From contig JANQPQ010000004.1 of the NCBI GenBank assembly GCA_028285445.1, positions 1 through 64,000 on the forward strand: a stretch of 64,000 bases of DNA, written 5' to 3'. The notes beneath the pieces were generated by a model. The model searched no databases, had not been told where the DNA came from, and was given only the letters and a program-made list of their open reading frames with translations. Positions 1 through 13,500 of the stretch are shown here, piece by piece; the first letter of the stretch is position 1; each line of letters starts with the position of its first letter. The translations under genes were made by a program, and so were the position numbers. Source of the DNA: Cyclobacteriaceae bacterium (GTDB lineage Bacteria > Bacteroidota > Bacteroidia > Cytophagales > Cyclobacteriaceae).

Positions 1-3000
1 ATTCGCGGCAAAGCCTACTCCCGGTGTTGGTGCGCCAGCAGAAGCAATAAGCCCATTGTTGTTGATAGCGTTTATGTTGTAGGTGGCTGCGGCAACTCCC
101 AGGCCGTCGTCAGCCAAGGTTATTCCTGAAGCTATATCGCTACAAACAGTAGCATCTAGTCCCGCATTTAGTACCGGCTCTGGATCTACGGTAATTGTTA
201 CATCTACTGGATCTCCTATACATCCTGCCGCACTTACCGGTTGAATAGTATAAACAACATCGACAGGAAGCGCTGTAGTATTGGTCCAGGCGTCATCTGA
301 TATCTCGGTAGAAGGCAAGTTGTTTCCTGTTACGGGAGCTCCAGCAGAAGCCACAAGGCCATTGTTGTTAATGGCAGTTATGTTGAACGCAGTTGCAATT
401 GCTGAGGCGCCATCACCTGTGAGGAATACATTGGTAGCAACATCACTACAAACTGTAGCATCCAACGTAGGGCTTAGTACTGGCTCAGGATTTACTGTTA
501 GAATTACATTAACAGGATTTCCAATACACCCCGCAGCACTCACAGGCTCCACTGTGTAGGTTACCTGTACTGGAACAAACCCAGTGTTTGTCCAAGCATC
601 ATCCACAATTTCGTTGGCCGGAAGGTTATTTCCTGTTACAGGGGCACCAGCAGAAGCCACAAGGCCATTGTTGTTAATAGCTGTAATATTGAACAATGTG
701 GCCCCTACTCCGATGCCGTCATCGGCAAGAGTAATTCCCGAGGCTATGTCACTACAAACTGTTGTACTTAGTGAAGGATCTAATGTAGGTTCAGGATCAA
801 CTGTTAATGTTACATCCACAGGATCACCCGCACAACCCGCAGCACTTACCGGTACCACGGTATAGATCACATCTACCGGTAAAGGCGTAGTGTTGGTCCA
901 GGCATCATCAATAATCTCATTTGCACCAAACCCAGTACCAGGTGTTGGTGAGCCAGCAGATGGTGCCAGACCATTGTTATTAATTGCTGTGATATTATAG
1001 GTAGCCGCGGCTACTCCCACTCCGTCATCTGCCAGCGTTATTCCTGAAGCTACATCACTACAAGTGGTAGCATCAAGTCCAGCATTTAATATTGGCTCAG
1101 GATCTACAGTTAACGTCACATTCACTGCGTCACCAATACATCCGCCGGCAGTTACAGGTTGAATTGTGTAAATCACATCTACAGGAAGCGGAGTGGTGTT
1201 AGTCCAGGCGTCATCTGAAATCTCGTTTGCGGCAAAGCCAGTTCCAGTTGCAGGAGCACCAGCGGAAGCTACAAGACCATTATTGTTAATAGCAGTAATG
1301 TTGAATGTTGCAGCGATTGCCGAAGTTCCATTCCCGCTAAGGTTAATACCAGATGGCAGATCACTACAAACCGTCGCATCAAGTGCGGGGTTTAGAATTG
1401 GCTCAGGATCTACCGTTAGGGTGATATCCAAAGGATCACCAATACATCCGGCGGCACTTATTGGCTCAACAGTATAAACAACATTTACTGATACAAATCC
1501 GGTATTTGTCCAGGCATCATCAGCGATTTCATTTGCAGGTAAATTATTTCCGGTTACAGGTGCACCGGCTGAAGCGACAAGACCATTAGCATTTATCGCA
1601 GTGATATTGAATAAGGCAGCGGCAACAGCCACTCCGTCATCTGCTAAGGTAATTCCCGAGGCTATATCACTACAAACCGTGGCATTGAGGGCCGCACTCA
1701 TGGCCGGCTCAGGATCGACGGTTAATGTTACATCCAGAGGATCACCAAGACAACCTGCTGCACTTACTGGCACGACAGTATAAACAACATCCACCGGAGC
1801 AGCACTGATGTTGGTCCAGGCGTCATCAATAATTTCGTTGGCAGCAAAACCTATTCCAATGACAGGATTGCCTGCAGAAGCAGTGAGGCCATTGTTGTTG
1901 ATTGCGGTTATGTTGAATGTAGCGGCAGCAACCGCAACACCGTCATCAGCCAAAGTGATACCTGAAGCGATGTCACTACAAACTGTAGCATCCAATCCAG
2001 CATTCATAGCTGGCTCAGGATCAACTGTTATAGTTACATCAACTGGGTCGCCAATACATCCAGCCGCACTCACTGGTTGAACTGTGTATACTACGTTAAC
2101 TGGAGCCGCACTGATGTTGGTCCAGGCGTCATCTGAAATCTCACTTGCTGGCAAGTTATTGCCGGTGGCTGGAGCTCCAGCAGAAGCAACCAGTCCATTG
2201 GGGTTAATAGCAGTGATATTAAACAGCGTTGCGTTCACCGATGCTCCATTGTCATCAAGCGTAACACCGGTAGCAATGTCACTACAAACTGTTACATCCA
2301 AAGTAGCACTCAAAACTGGCTCTGGATCAATTGTCAATGTCACGTTTAGTGGATCTCCAATACATCCTGCAGCACTTACGGGTTCGATAGTATAAACTAC
2401 ACTTACAGGAATAAAACCAGTGTTTGTCCAGGCGTCGTCAGCTATTTCGTTAGGTGGCAGGTTGTTTCCTGTAGCAGGGGCACCTGCGGAGGCCACAAGC
2501 CCATTGTTATTAATAGCTGTTATGTTGAAGAGTGTTGCTCCAACAGCCACACCATCGTCGGCCAGGGTTATACCTGAAGGAGTATCACTACAAACTGTTG
2601 CATCCAAAGCCGCACTAAGCGCTGGTTCAGGATCAACAGTTAGCGTTATATCTAATGGATCACCAAGACAGCCAGCTGCACTTACTGGCACTACGGTGTA
2701 AATAACATTTACGGGTGCAGCACTGATATTTGTCCAAGCATCGTCTACAATTTCTGCTGCAGTAAAACCAACACCAAGGGCTGGATTACCCGCAGATGCT
2801 GTTAGGCCATTGTTATTAATCGCTGTTATGTTGAAAGAGGCAGCACCTACTGCAACTCCGTCATCTGCAAGTGTAATACCTGAGGCAACATCACTACAGG
2901 TAGTAGCATCCAACCCTGCATTCATAGCTGGTTCAGGATCAATCGTAATGGTTACATCAACTGGATCGCCGATACAACCCGCAGCACTTACTGGCTGAAC

Positions 3001-6000
3001 AGTATAAACCACATTAACAGGAGCCGCACTGATATTCGTCCAGGCGTCATCTGAAATTTCGTTAGCAGGTAGGTTGTTGCCGGTTACCGGAGCTCCGGCT
3101 GAAGCAACCAGGCCATTAGGGTTTATGGCTGTAATGTTGAACAGCGTGGCAGCCACAGTAGCTCCGTTGTCAGAAAGTGTTACACCGGTAGCCACATCAC
3201 TACATACTGTTGCGTCCAAAGTTCCACTTAGTATTGGCTCTGGATCAATAGTGAGGGTAACATTTAATGGATCACCAATACAACCTGCGGCGCTTATAGG
3301 CTCTACGGTATAAACAACATTAACTGAAGTCACACCTGTGTTGGTCCAGGCATCATCCGCAATTTCGTTAGCTGGTAAGTTGTTACCAGTTGCTGGCGCT
3401 CCTGCTGAGGCTACCAAGCCATTATTGTTGATAGCGGTAATATTAAATAGTGTCGCACCAACCGCTATTCCATCATCAGCTAGAGTAATACCTGAAGGAG
3501 TGTCACTACAAACCGTGGCGTCTAACGCAGCACTAAGCGCTGGCTCTGGATCTACCGTAAGTGTAACATTCAGAGGATCGCCCACACAACCTGCAGCACT
3601 TACAGGAACTACTGTGTAGATAACATCTACTGGCGCAGCACTGATATTCGTCCAAGCATCATCAATTATTTCATTGGCTGCAAAACCACTACCTAATACC
3701 GGATTACCGGCAGAAGCGGTTAGACCATTATTATTAATGGCTGTGATGTTGAATGTAGCGGCTCCTACTGCAACGCCATCATCTGCAAGAGTGATTCCTG
3801 AAGGAAGATCACTACAAACTGTGGCGTCCAAACCGGCATTCATGGCAGGCTCAGGATCTATAGTAACTGTTACGTTAACAGCGTCTCCAATACAACCGGC
3901 AGCACTTACTGGCTGTACAGTATAGATAACATCCACCGATGCAGCGCTGATGTTTGTCCAAGCATCATCTGAAATCTCAGTTGCCGGTAGGTTATTTCCT
4001 GTGGCTGGCGCTCCTGCAGAGGCTACCAGTCCATTAGGGTTGATAGCTGTAATATTGAATAGAGCGGCGTTGACTGAAGCACCGTTATCATCAAGGGTCA
4101 CGCCGGTAGCAACATCGCTACATACTGTTACATCAAGTGTGGCGCTTAGCACTGGCTCTGGGTCAATAGTAAGTGTCACATTTAGTGGATCTCCGATACA
4201 ACCTGCTGCACTTACCGGTTCAACGGTGTAAACAACATTAACTGGAACAAATCCAGTGTTGGTCCATGCATCATCAGCTATTTCATTTGCTGGTAGATTA
4301 TTACCTGTAGCTGGAGCACCAGCAGAAGCTACTAAGCCATTGTTATTAATTGCGGTGATATTAAATAAGGCGGCACCGACTGCTACACCATCGTCGGCTA
4401 GTGTAATACCAGAAGGCGTATCACTACAAACCGTGGCATCAAGAGCGGCGCTAAGCGCTGGCTCTGGATCTACGGTTAATGTAACATTGAGTGCATCACC
4501 AGCACAACCGGCCGCACTGACCGGAACTACGGTATAAATAACATCGACCGGCGCAGCACTGACGTTCGTCCAGGCATCATCTATAATTTCATTAGCGGCA
4601 AAACCCACACCTAACACTGGGTTACCAGCGGAGGCAGTCAGCCCATTGTTATTAATTGCAGTAATGTTGAAAGTAGCAGCTCCTACAGCTACTCCGTCAT
4701 CTGCCAATGTTATTCCCGAAGCTACATCGCTACAAGTAGTTGCATCAAGCCCTGCGTTCATGGCAGGTTCAGGATCGATTGTAATGGTCACGTTAACGGC
4801 ATCTCCAATACAACCCGCAGCGCTTACTGGCTGTATAGTGTAGATGACGTCTACTGGAGCAGCACTGATGTTTGTCCACGCATCATCTGCTATTTCGTTA
4901 GCAGCTAGGTTGTTACCAGTTGCTGGAGCACCCGCTGAAGCTACCAGGCCATTAGGGTTGATAGCTGTAATATTGAAGAGGGCTGCCCCTACTGAGGCGC
5001 CATTATCTGATAATGTTACTCCAGTGGCAACATCGCTACATACAGTTGCGTCGAGTCCGGCACTTAATACTGGCTCAGGATCGATGGTCAGCGTCACATT
5101 GAGTGGGTCACCAACGCAGCCAGCTGCGCTCACAGGAACTACCGTGTAAATTACATTTACTGGAGATGCGCCTGTGTTAGTATAGGCATCATCAGAAATT
5201 TCAGCAGCTAAGAAACCAACACCCGTCGCCGGCGCACCAGCTGAGGCTGTAAGTCCATTGTTGTTAATTGCCGTGATATTAAATGTTGCAGCAGCAACCG
5301 TTGCCCCATTGTCAGTAAGAGTTATTCCTGAAGGTGTATCACTACAAACAGTTGCATCTAAAGCCGCACTGAGTGCTGGCTCAGGATCTACCGTGAGTGT
5401 AACGTCCAATGCGGTTCCAATACATCCATCTGCACTTACCGGTTCTACGGTATAAACTACATCTACCGGCGCAGCACTTACGTTGGTCCAGGCGTCATCT
5501 GATATCTCACTAGCTGGTAGATTGTTGCCGGTTGCCGGGGCACCGGCTGAAGCCACGAGGCCATTAGGATTGATTGCAGTGATGTTAAATAGCGCTGCTG
5601 CCACATTTACTCCGTCGCTGGCCAATGTAATTCCGGAAGCAACATCACTACAAACTGTAGCGTCTAGTGCTGGATCCATAACTGGCTCCGGATTCACAGT
5701 AAGGGTAACATTCATCGGATCACCCAAACAGCCACCTGCACTTATCGGAACAACGGTATAAATTACATCAACTGGAGCGGCACTAACATTTGTCCACGCA
5801 TCATCTATTATTTCATTTGCTGCCAGATTGTTGCCCGTTGCTGGAGCGCCGGCAGAGGCGACTAATCCATTATTATTGATTGCGGTTATATTATATAGCA
5901 CTGCTGGTTCCGATAGGCCATTATCAGCCAGGGTTATTCCCGAAGCTATATCACTACAAACTGTTGCGTCCAAAGTGTTACTAAGTACTGGCTCTGGATC

Positions 6001-7580
6001 AACAGTGAGCGTTACATTTAGCGGATCACCTTCACAGCCGGCAGCGCTTACGGGTACTATGGTATAAACCACATTTACAGATGCCATACTGTTGTTCGTG
6101 TAGGCATCATCTGCTATTACATTAGCTGCCAGTCCTGCGCCTGTTGCTGGTGAGCCGGCAGAAGCTGTCAGTCCGTTGAAGTTTATAGCGGTAATATTGT
6201 AAGTAGCGGCCGCTACGTTTACGCCGTCATCTGCCAGGGTTATTCCGGAAGCCACGTCACTACAAACTGTTGCATCTAGTCCTGCATTCAACACTGGCTC
6301 TGGATCAACTGTCAGGGTAACATTCACAGGATCACCAACACAACCGTTGATAGAAACTGGAGCAATGGTGTAGATTACATCTACCGGTGCTGCGCTAATA
6401 TTCGTCCAGGCATCGTCGGCAATCTCATTGGCGTTAACCCCGTTAGCAACAACAGGGGCGCCAGCAGAGGCTACCAAGCCATTGTTGTTTATCGCAGTAA
6501 TATTAAATGTTGAAGCCGCTATATTGACTCCATCATCATCTAGTACTATTCCTGATGCCTGATCGCTACAAACTGTGGCATCCAGTCCCGCATTAAGAAC
6601 TGGCTCAGGTCGTACAGTCAGCCGTACATCTACGGGATCACCTTCACAACCAGCAGCACTTACTGGTACAACTGTATAAACCACATCTACTGAAACCGTA
6701 CTGATGTTGGTATATGCGTCATCTATAATTTCATTAGCAGCCAGGCCATTTCCTGTTGCAGGTGCGCCTGCTGAAGCCACCAGGCCATTGAAATTGATTG
6801 CGGTGATATTGAAAGTAGTTGCACCCACAGCAATTCCATCATCACTTAACGTGATCCCTGAAGCTTGGTCGCTACAAACAGTGGCATCAAGATTGGCGTC
6901 AAGTACGGGCTCTGGGTCAACAGTGAAAGTAACATTAAGTGGATCGCCAAGACAGCCAGCAGCACTCACTGGTACAACCGTGTAGATCACATCAACCGGG
7001 TTCATCGTGGTGTTGGTATATGCGTCATCCGCTATTTCATTGGCAGCGAATCCGTTACCTGTAACTGGTGCCCCTGCCGAAGCAGTAAGCCCGTTCATAT
7101 TGATTGTTGTTATGTTAAATGTAGCTGCTGCTACAGAGGCTCCATTATCTGCCAAAGTAATCCCAGAAGCAACATCACTACATTGAGTAGCATCCAATGC
7201 GCCACTTAAAACTGGCTCTGGATCTACAGTAAGTGTAATATTTAAGGCATCACCCAAACAACCAGCGGCACTTACAGGAACGACAGTGTACACTACATCT
7301 ACCGGATTCATTGTGGTGTTGGTAAATGCGTCATCCGAAATCTCGTTCACACCAAAGCCTGTACCCGTTGCGGGTGCTCCCGCAGATGCTACCAACCCGT
7401 TTTGGTTGATGGCAGTGATATTATATGAAGCAGCAGCAACAGAAGCTCCGTCAGTTGCTAGCGTTATTCCAGATACTACATCACTACAAACTGTTGCATC
7501 CAAGTTGGGATCAATTACTGGTTCTGGATCAACAGTGATAGTCACTGCTACAGGATCTCCATCGCAACCAGCGGCACTCC
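1..7580 (-). repeat. Array C: at least 25 tandem 306-bp PKD-like units
   Basis: The codons for the VCSD motif (plus-strand tcactaca or tcgctaca) recur at 7481, 7175, 6869 and so on down to 137, with exactly 306 bp between copies and no indel. This gives 25 units, and the array continues past base 1. From about 5.3 kb to 1 the units follow a three-type order (918 bp). One type has INPNGLV with NNLPASEIS or a similar ending. The second has SAGNPV and FAANEIIDDAWTN. The third has NNLPANEIADDAWTNTGF. The trimers near 2-5 kb are the most regular. Confidence 0.93.
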
Positions 7581-10500
7581 TTGGAGTCACCATGTAAACA
7601 ACATCCAATGGTAAGTTTGTTGGATTAGTAAATGCGTCTGTGATAAATGCAGGGTCTGGCTCATTGACTCCGGCCGTACCCACTCCTACTAGTTGAGGAG
7701 GTACAGTAGGTAATGGCCAGGAATAACTAACGGCAGCTACTGATGGGCCAGTTACTTGCAATTGTAGGTTTGCAGCAACGTCACTACAAACGGTCTCTGT
7801 AAGTGACGGATCTAAAATTGGCTTGGGATCAACAGTCACCGTCATCTGCGCCGTAGCATTAATCGCAGATACACAGCCACTGATCACATCGGTAACTACT
7901 AATGTATAGGTAGTCGTTGCCGTAGGGCTTGCCGTCGGATTTGCCAAGGTGGGGTCGTCGAGGCCGGTAGTTGGAGTCCAGGAGTAAGTGAATGTTCCAG
8001 AGCCGCCTGTAACAGGAGGAGTAGCGCCAATTACTGTACCAGCTCCTTCACAAATTGTGTCATCAGGCCCAGCATCGGCAACTGGCTCTGAAAATGAGTT
8101 AATTGTTATAACCTGGGCCGCGCCATCACAAGTGACAGGGCCTCCATAGTTGCTTGATTCGATTACTTGTAGTGTTCCAACCCATGCGTTGGCACTGAAG
8201 TCAAGAATAACTCTATTGTTAACCATAGTGACTGTTGGTGCATCCAAGGCTGGATTTACAGTCCAAGCGTACGTAGAAAGTGCTGTTCCTGCGGGTGGAT
8301 CAACTTCGTAAACATAAGTAGAACCAACACAGACGTTATCAACGCCAGCAGTAATACTATTGCCACCAGTAATAGCAGTGGTTACCGGAGTTGGGTTAAC
8401 GGTAACAACGACAATTGACGGGGCACCAACTAGACAACCAGTTGGTACTATTGAGTAAGTTACGGTCTCAGGTGTAGTTCCTGAATTGGTCAAGGTTTGA
8501 GCAATAGTTGTTGGGTCTGCCTGGGGTACTGGCTCATCAGCTGCGCCTGCAATATTAGGTCCTGGAACTACAGTCCAGGTAAATGTTGTGCCAGCCACGT
8601 TACTAGTTAAATCTATATCTGTAGGATCTCCGGAACAGATTGTAGGTGAATTATTGGTAGCAATTACATCCGGAGCAGGGTTAATAGTAGCCGTTACATT
8701 CACGGCATCTCCAAGACAACCGATTGCGCTTACCGGGACGATGGTATAAACAACATTCACAGAAGCGGCTGTACCATTTGTCCAGGCATCATCTGCTATC
8801 TCGTTCGCGAGGAATCCATTTCCAGTTGTCGGCGCTCCCGCGGAAGCGGTTAGTCCATTGGGGTTAATAGCCGTTATATTGAAAGTGGCAGCGTTTACCG
8901 ATACACCGTCATCATCAAGAACAATACCGGTTGGGTCATCACTACATACCAACACGTCCAACCCAGGATCCAAAACCGGTTCAGGGTCAACAGTAAAAGT
9001 CACATTTACCGCATCTCCTAAGCACCCAAGGGCGGAAACTGGGATTACGGTATAAATCACATCCACCGGATTCATGGTAGTGTTGGTCCAGGCATCATCA
9101 GCAATTTCCAGGTTAGAAAAGCCAGTTCCGGTAGCTGGGGCACCAGCTGAAGCGACAAGGCCATTATTGTTGATGGCGATTATATTATAACTAATGGCAG
9201 CAACCGAAGCTCCATTATCGGCCAAGGTAATTCCTGAGGCAATATCGCTACACTGCGTGGCGTCGAGACCAGGGTCAAGGATTGGTTCCGGGTTGATAGT
9301 GAGTGTTACGACAACAGGGTCGCCCACACAACCTGCTGCACTGACGGGAACAATAGTATAATCTACATCCACAGGAAGAGTAGTAGTATTGGTCCAGGCA
9401 TCATCAGCTATTTCGCTATCTGTAAAGCCTGTTCCTGTTGCAGGGGCACCAGCCGATGCGGTTAAGCCGTTATTGTTAATGGCGGTAATGTTGAAAGTAG
9501 CGGCGTTTACTGAACTGCCATCATCATCTAAGGTAATCCCAGATGCCACGTCGCTACAGAGAGTAGCATCTAGTAGTGGGTCTAATACTGGCCCTGGGTC
9601 TACGGTGACAGTTACCACTACCGCATCTCCTAAACAACCAGCTGCGCTAACCGGCACTATCGTATACTCTACGTCAACTGCAACAGTACCATTATTTCTC
9701 CAGGCATCATCGGCGATCTCGCTATCTGCAAAACCCGTTCCGGTAGCAGGAGCTCCAGCCGTGGCTACCAATCCATTATTGTTAATATTAGTAATGTTGA
9801 AGGTGGCCGCGTTTACGGAAGCGCCATCATCATTCAAGGTGATACCTGATGCCAGGTCGCTACAAACCGTCACGTCTAATCCTGGATCCAGTACTGGTTC
9901 TGGCTGAACAGTTAGCGTTACATTCACCGCATCACCTAAACAGCCTCCAGCACTTACAGGGACAACAGTGTAGATCACATCTACATTCACGGCTCCCGTG
10001 TTGGTCCAGGCATCGTCAGCTATCTCACTGTCTGCAAAGCCAACTCCGGTTGCAGGGGCACCGGCAGATGCAACCAGACCATTGTTGTTAATTGCTGTAA
10101 TATTGAAGGTGGCCGCGTTTATTGAAGCCCCATTATCATCCAACGTTATGCCTGATGCTACATCACTACAGACTGTCGCGTCCAACCCTGGATCCAAAAC
10201 TGGTTCGGGCTGAACCGTCAGCGTGACATTTACGGCATCTCCCAGACAGCCCGCTGCACTCACCGGTATCACTGTATAAATCACATCCACGTCCGCGGCA
10301 CCGGGGTTGGTCCAGGCATCGTCAGCTATTTCGCTATCTGCAAAGCCTGTTCCGGTAGCTGGGGCACCAGCGGATGCTACCAAGCCGTTATTGTTAATTG
10401 CGGTTATGTTGAAAGTGGCAGCATTTACTGAAGCACCGTTGTCATTTAACGTTATGCCGGAAGCTATATCACTACAAACTGTAGCGTCTAAACCCGGATC

Positions 10501-13500
10501 TAACACCGGTTCAGGCTGAACCGTTAAGGTTACATTGACAGCCTCCCCTAGACAACCTGCAGCACTTACCGGTATCACTGTATAAATCACATCCACATCT
10601 GCGGCGCCAGTGTTAGTCCAGGCATCATCAGCAATCTCACTGTCAGCAAAGCCAACTCCGGTGGCTGGTGCCCCAGCGGATGCAACCAGACCATTGTTAT
10701 TAATCGCCGTTATGTTGAAAGTGGCCGCGTTTACGGAGGCCCCGTTGTCGTTCAAAGTTATGCCTGAGGCAACATCACTACATACTGTTGCATCTAAAGC
10801 GGGATCTAATACTGGCTCTGGCTGAACAGTCAACGTAACATTTACCGCATCTCCCAGACATCCTGCCGCACTTACTGGCACAACGGTGTAGATCACGTTC
10901 ACATTAGCTGCACCGGTGTTGGTCCAGGCATCATCAGCTATCTCACTGTCAGCAAAGCCAACTCCAGTGGCCGGTGCTCCAGCAGAGGCTACTAATCCGT
11001 TATTGTTAATGGCGGTAATATTAAATGTGGCTGCATTCACCGAAGCGCCATTGTCGTTTAAGGTGATGCCAGATACTATATCACTACATACCGTCGCATC
11101 CAATCCTGGATCCAAAACTGGTTCGGGCTGAACCGTCAGAGTGACATTTACCGCATCTCCCAAACATCCTGCTGCACTCACCGGTACTATCGTATAAATA
11201 ACATCTACATCAGCGGCACCGGGGTTGGTCCAGGCATCATCAGCTATTTCGCTATCCGCAAAGCCTGTTCCGGTAGCTGGCGCACCAGCGGATGCCACCA
11301 AGCCGTTATTGTTAATTGCGGTTATATTGAAAGTGGCCGCATTTACTGAAGCACCGTTGTCATTTAACGTTATGCCTGATACTATGTCACTACATACTGT
11401 TGCATCTAAGCCCGGATCTAGCACGGGTTCGGGTTGAACTGTTAATGTAACATTTACCGCATCTCCCAAACATCCAGCTGCACTTACCGGCACAATGGTG
11501 TAAATAACATCTACATCAGCGGCACCCGTATTCGTCCAGGCATCATCTGCTATCTCACTGTCAGCAAAGCCAGTTCCCGTGGCTGGTGCCCCAGCGGATG
11601 CCACAAGACCATTGTTATTTATCGCTGTTATGTTGAAAGTGGCCGCATTGACTGAGGCCCCATTGTCATTCAATGTTACGCCTGAGGCAACATCACTACA
11701 TACTGTTGCATCTAAGGCGGGATCTAATACTGGCTCTGGTTGGACAGTCAACGTAACATTAACCGCATCTCCCAGGCATCCTGCAGCACTAACAGGCACA
11801 ACGGTGTAGATCACGTTCACATTTGCTGCACCGGTGTTGGTCCAGGCATCGTCAGCTATTTCGCTGTCTGCGAAACCTGTTCCAGTGGCAGGTGCTCCAG
11901 CAGAGGCAACCAACCCGTTGTTGTTAATTGCTGTAATATTGAAGGTGGCTGCATTCACCGAAGCGCCATTGTCGTTTAAGGTAATGCCAGACACTATATC
12001 ACTACATACCGTCGCATCCAATCCTGGGTCAAGAACAGGCTCTGGGTTAACAGTAAGTGTTACATCTACCGCTGGGCCAACACACCCCAATGCGCTCACT
12101 GGTCGAACGGTATAGACGACATTTACCGGACTCATAGACGTATTGGTCCAGGCGTCATCAATTATCTCGTTTGCTGCAAAGCCAGTTCCGGTAGCCGGCC
12201 CACCTGCTGAGGCTGTCAACCCATTGTTGTTGATAGCAGTAATATTGAATGTGGTGGCAGGCTCCGCAATGCCATCATCGACCAAAGTTATTCCTGAAGC
12301 TATATCACTACAAACAGTTGCGTCTAATGCAGGATCAAGAACGGGCGTTCCATTTACCGTTACTGCCTGATTTAGTGGTGGTCCCTGGCCGCAACCATTT
12401 TCTCCCCTTACTACGAAGTTTCCGGAGGTTGCTCCAGCGGTAAAATTCACCACAATACTCGTTCCGAAAGGTGCTGTACTTACTATTGACGCTCCAGCAA
12501 CCGCTGAAACATCCCAATCATATTCAGTAGCACCAGCAACAGCGTTAACCGAAAATGTGACGTTATTGTCACCCTGGCACACAGTTGGGAAGGTGTTAGG
12601 TGTGGGAGCAGCAGAAGGCGCTGCCGCACTAACCGTTACAACAACTACTTGCTGTGTTCCAATACAACCCGCGGCACTTTGCGGTACTATGGTATAGGTA
12701 GCTGTTTGAGGGAATAATGTACCATTTGTCAACGTTTGACTCAGATTCAATGGCATTGCCAGAGGAGCGACCTGATTAGTCGCACCCATGGGGCTTGATT
12801 CCACAACAGTCCATGTTACAAGCGAGCCAGCTAAAGTTGAAGAGAGATCAATATCTGTATTCCCTCCTGAACAAACCGAGGTGAGGTTGTTGGTTGCAAC
12901 CAGGATGGGCTCTGGATCAACTGTTAGCGTGACATCCACTGGATCTCCTAAACATCCCGCCGCACTAACAGGCACAACCGTGTAAACCACATTTACAGAT
13001 GCAAGAGTGGTGTTCGTCCAGGCGTCATCAGCAATTTCGCTATCGGCAAAACCTGTACCGGTAGCCGGTGATCCGGCAGAAGCTGTAAGGCCACCATTAT
13101 TTATATTGGTGATATTAAACGTTGCAGCATTTACTGAACTACCGTTGTCATCCAAAGTTATCCCAGAAGCAACATCACTACATGTAGTGTCATCGAGGCC
13201 TGGGTCAAGAACAGGTTCGGGCTGAACCGTCAATGTTACAGTTACCGCATCTCCCAGACAACCTGCCGCACTAACAGGCACAATTGTATATATAACATCT
13301 ACGTTAGCCGCTCCGGTATTTGTCCACGCATCATCGGCAATTTCACTATCGGCAAATCCAGTACCGGTTGCAGGCCCACCGGCCGAGGCAACCAAACCAT
13401 TATTATTGATGTTGGTAATATTGAAAGTCGCCGCATTTACTGAAGAGCCATTATCATCCAAAGTAATGCCGGATACAACGTCACTACATACCGTTGCGTC

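Noticed and set aside
1-7580. CRISPR array (regularly spaced repeats)
   Set aside because: The 306-bp units are contiguous coding sequence without spacers, and no cas gene is present.
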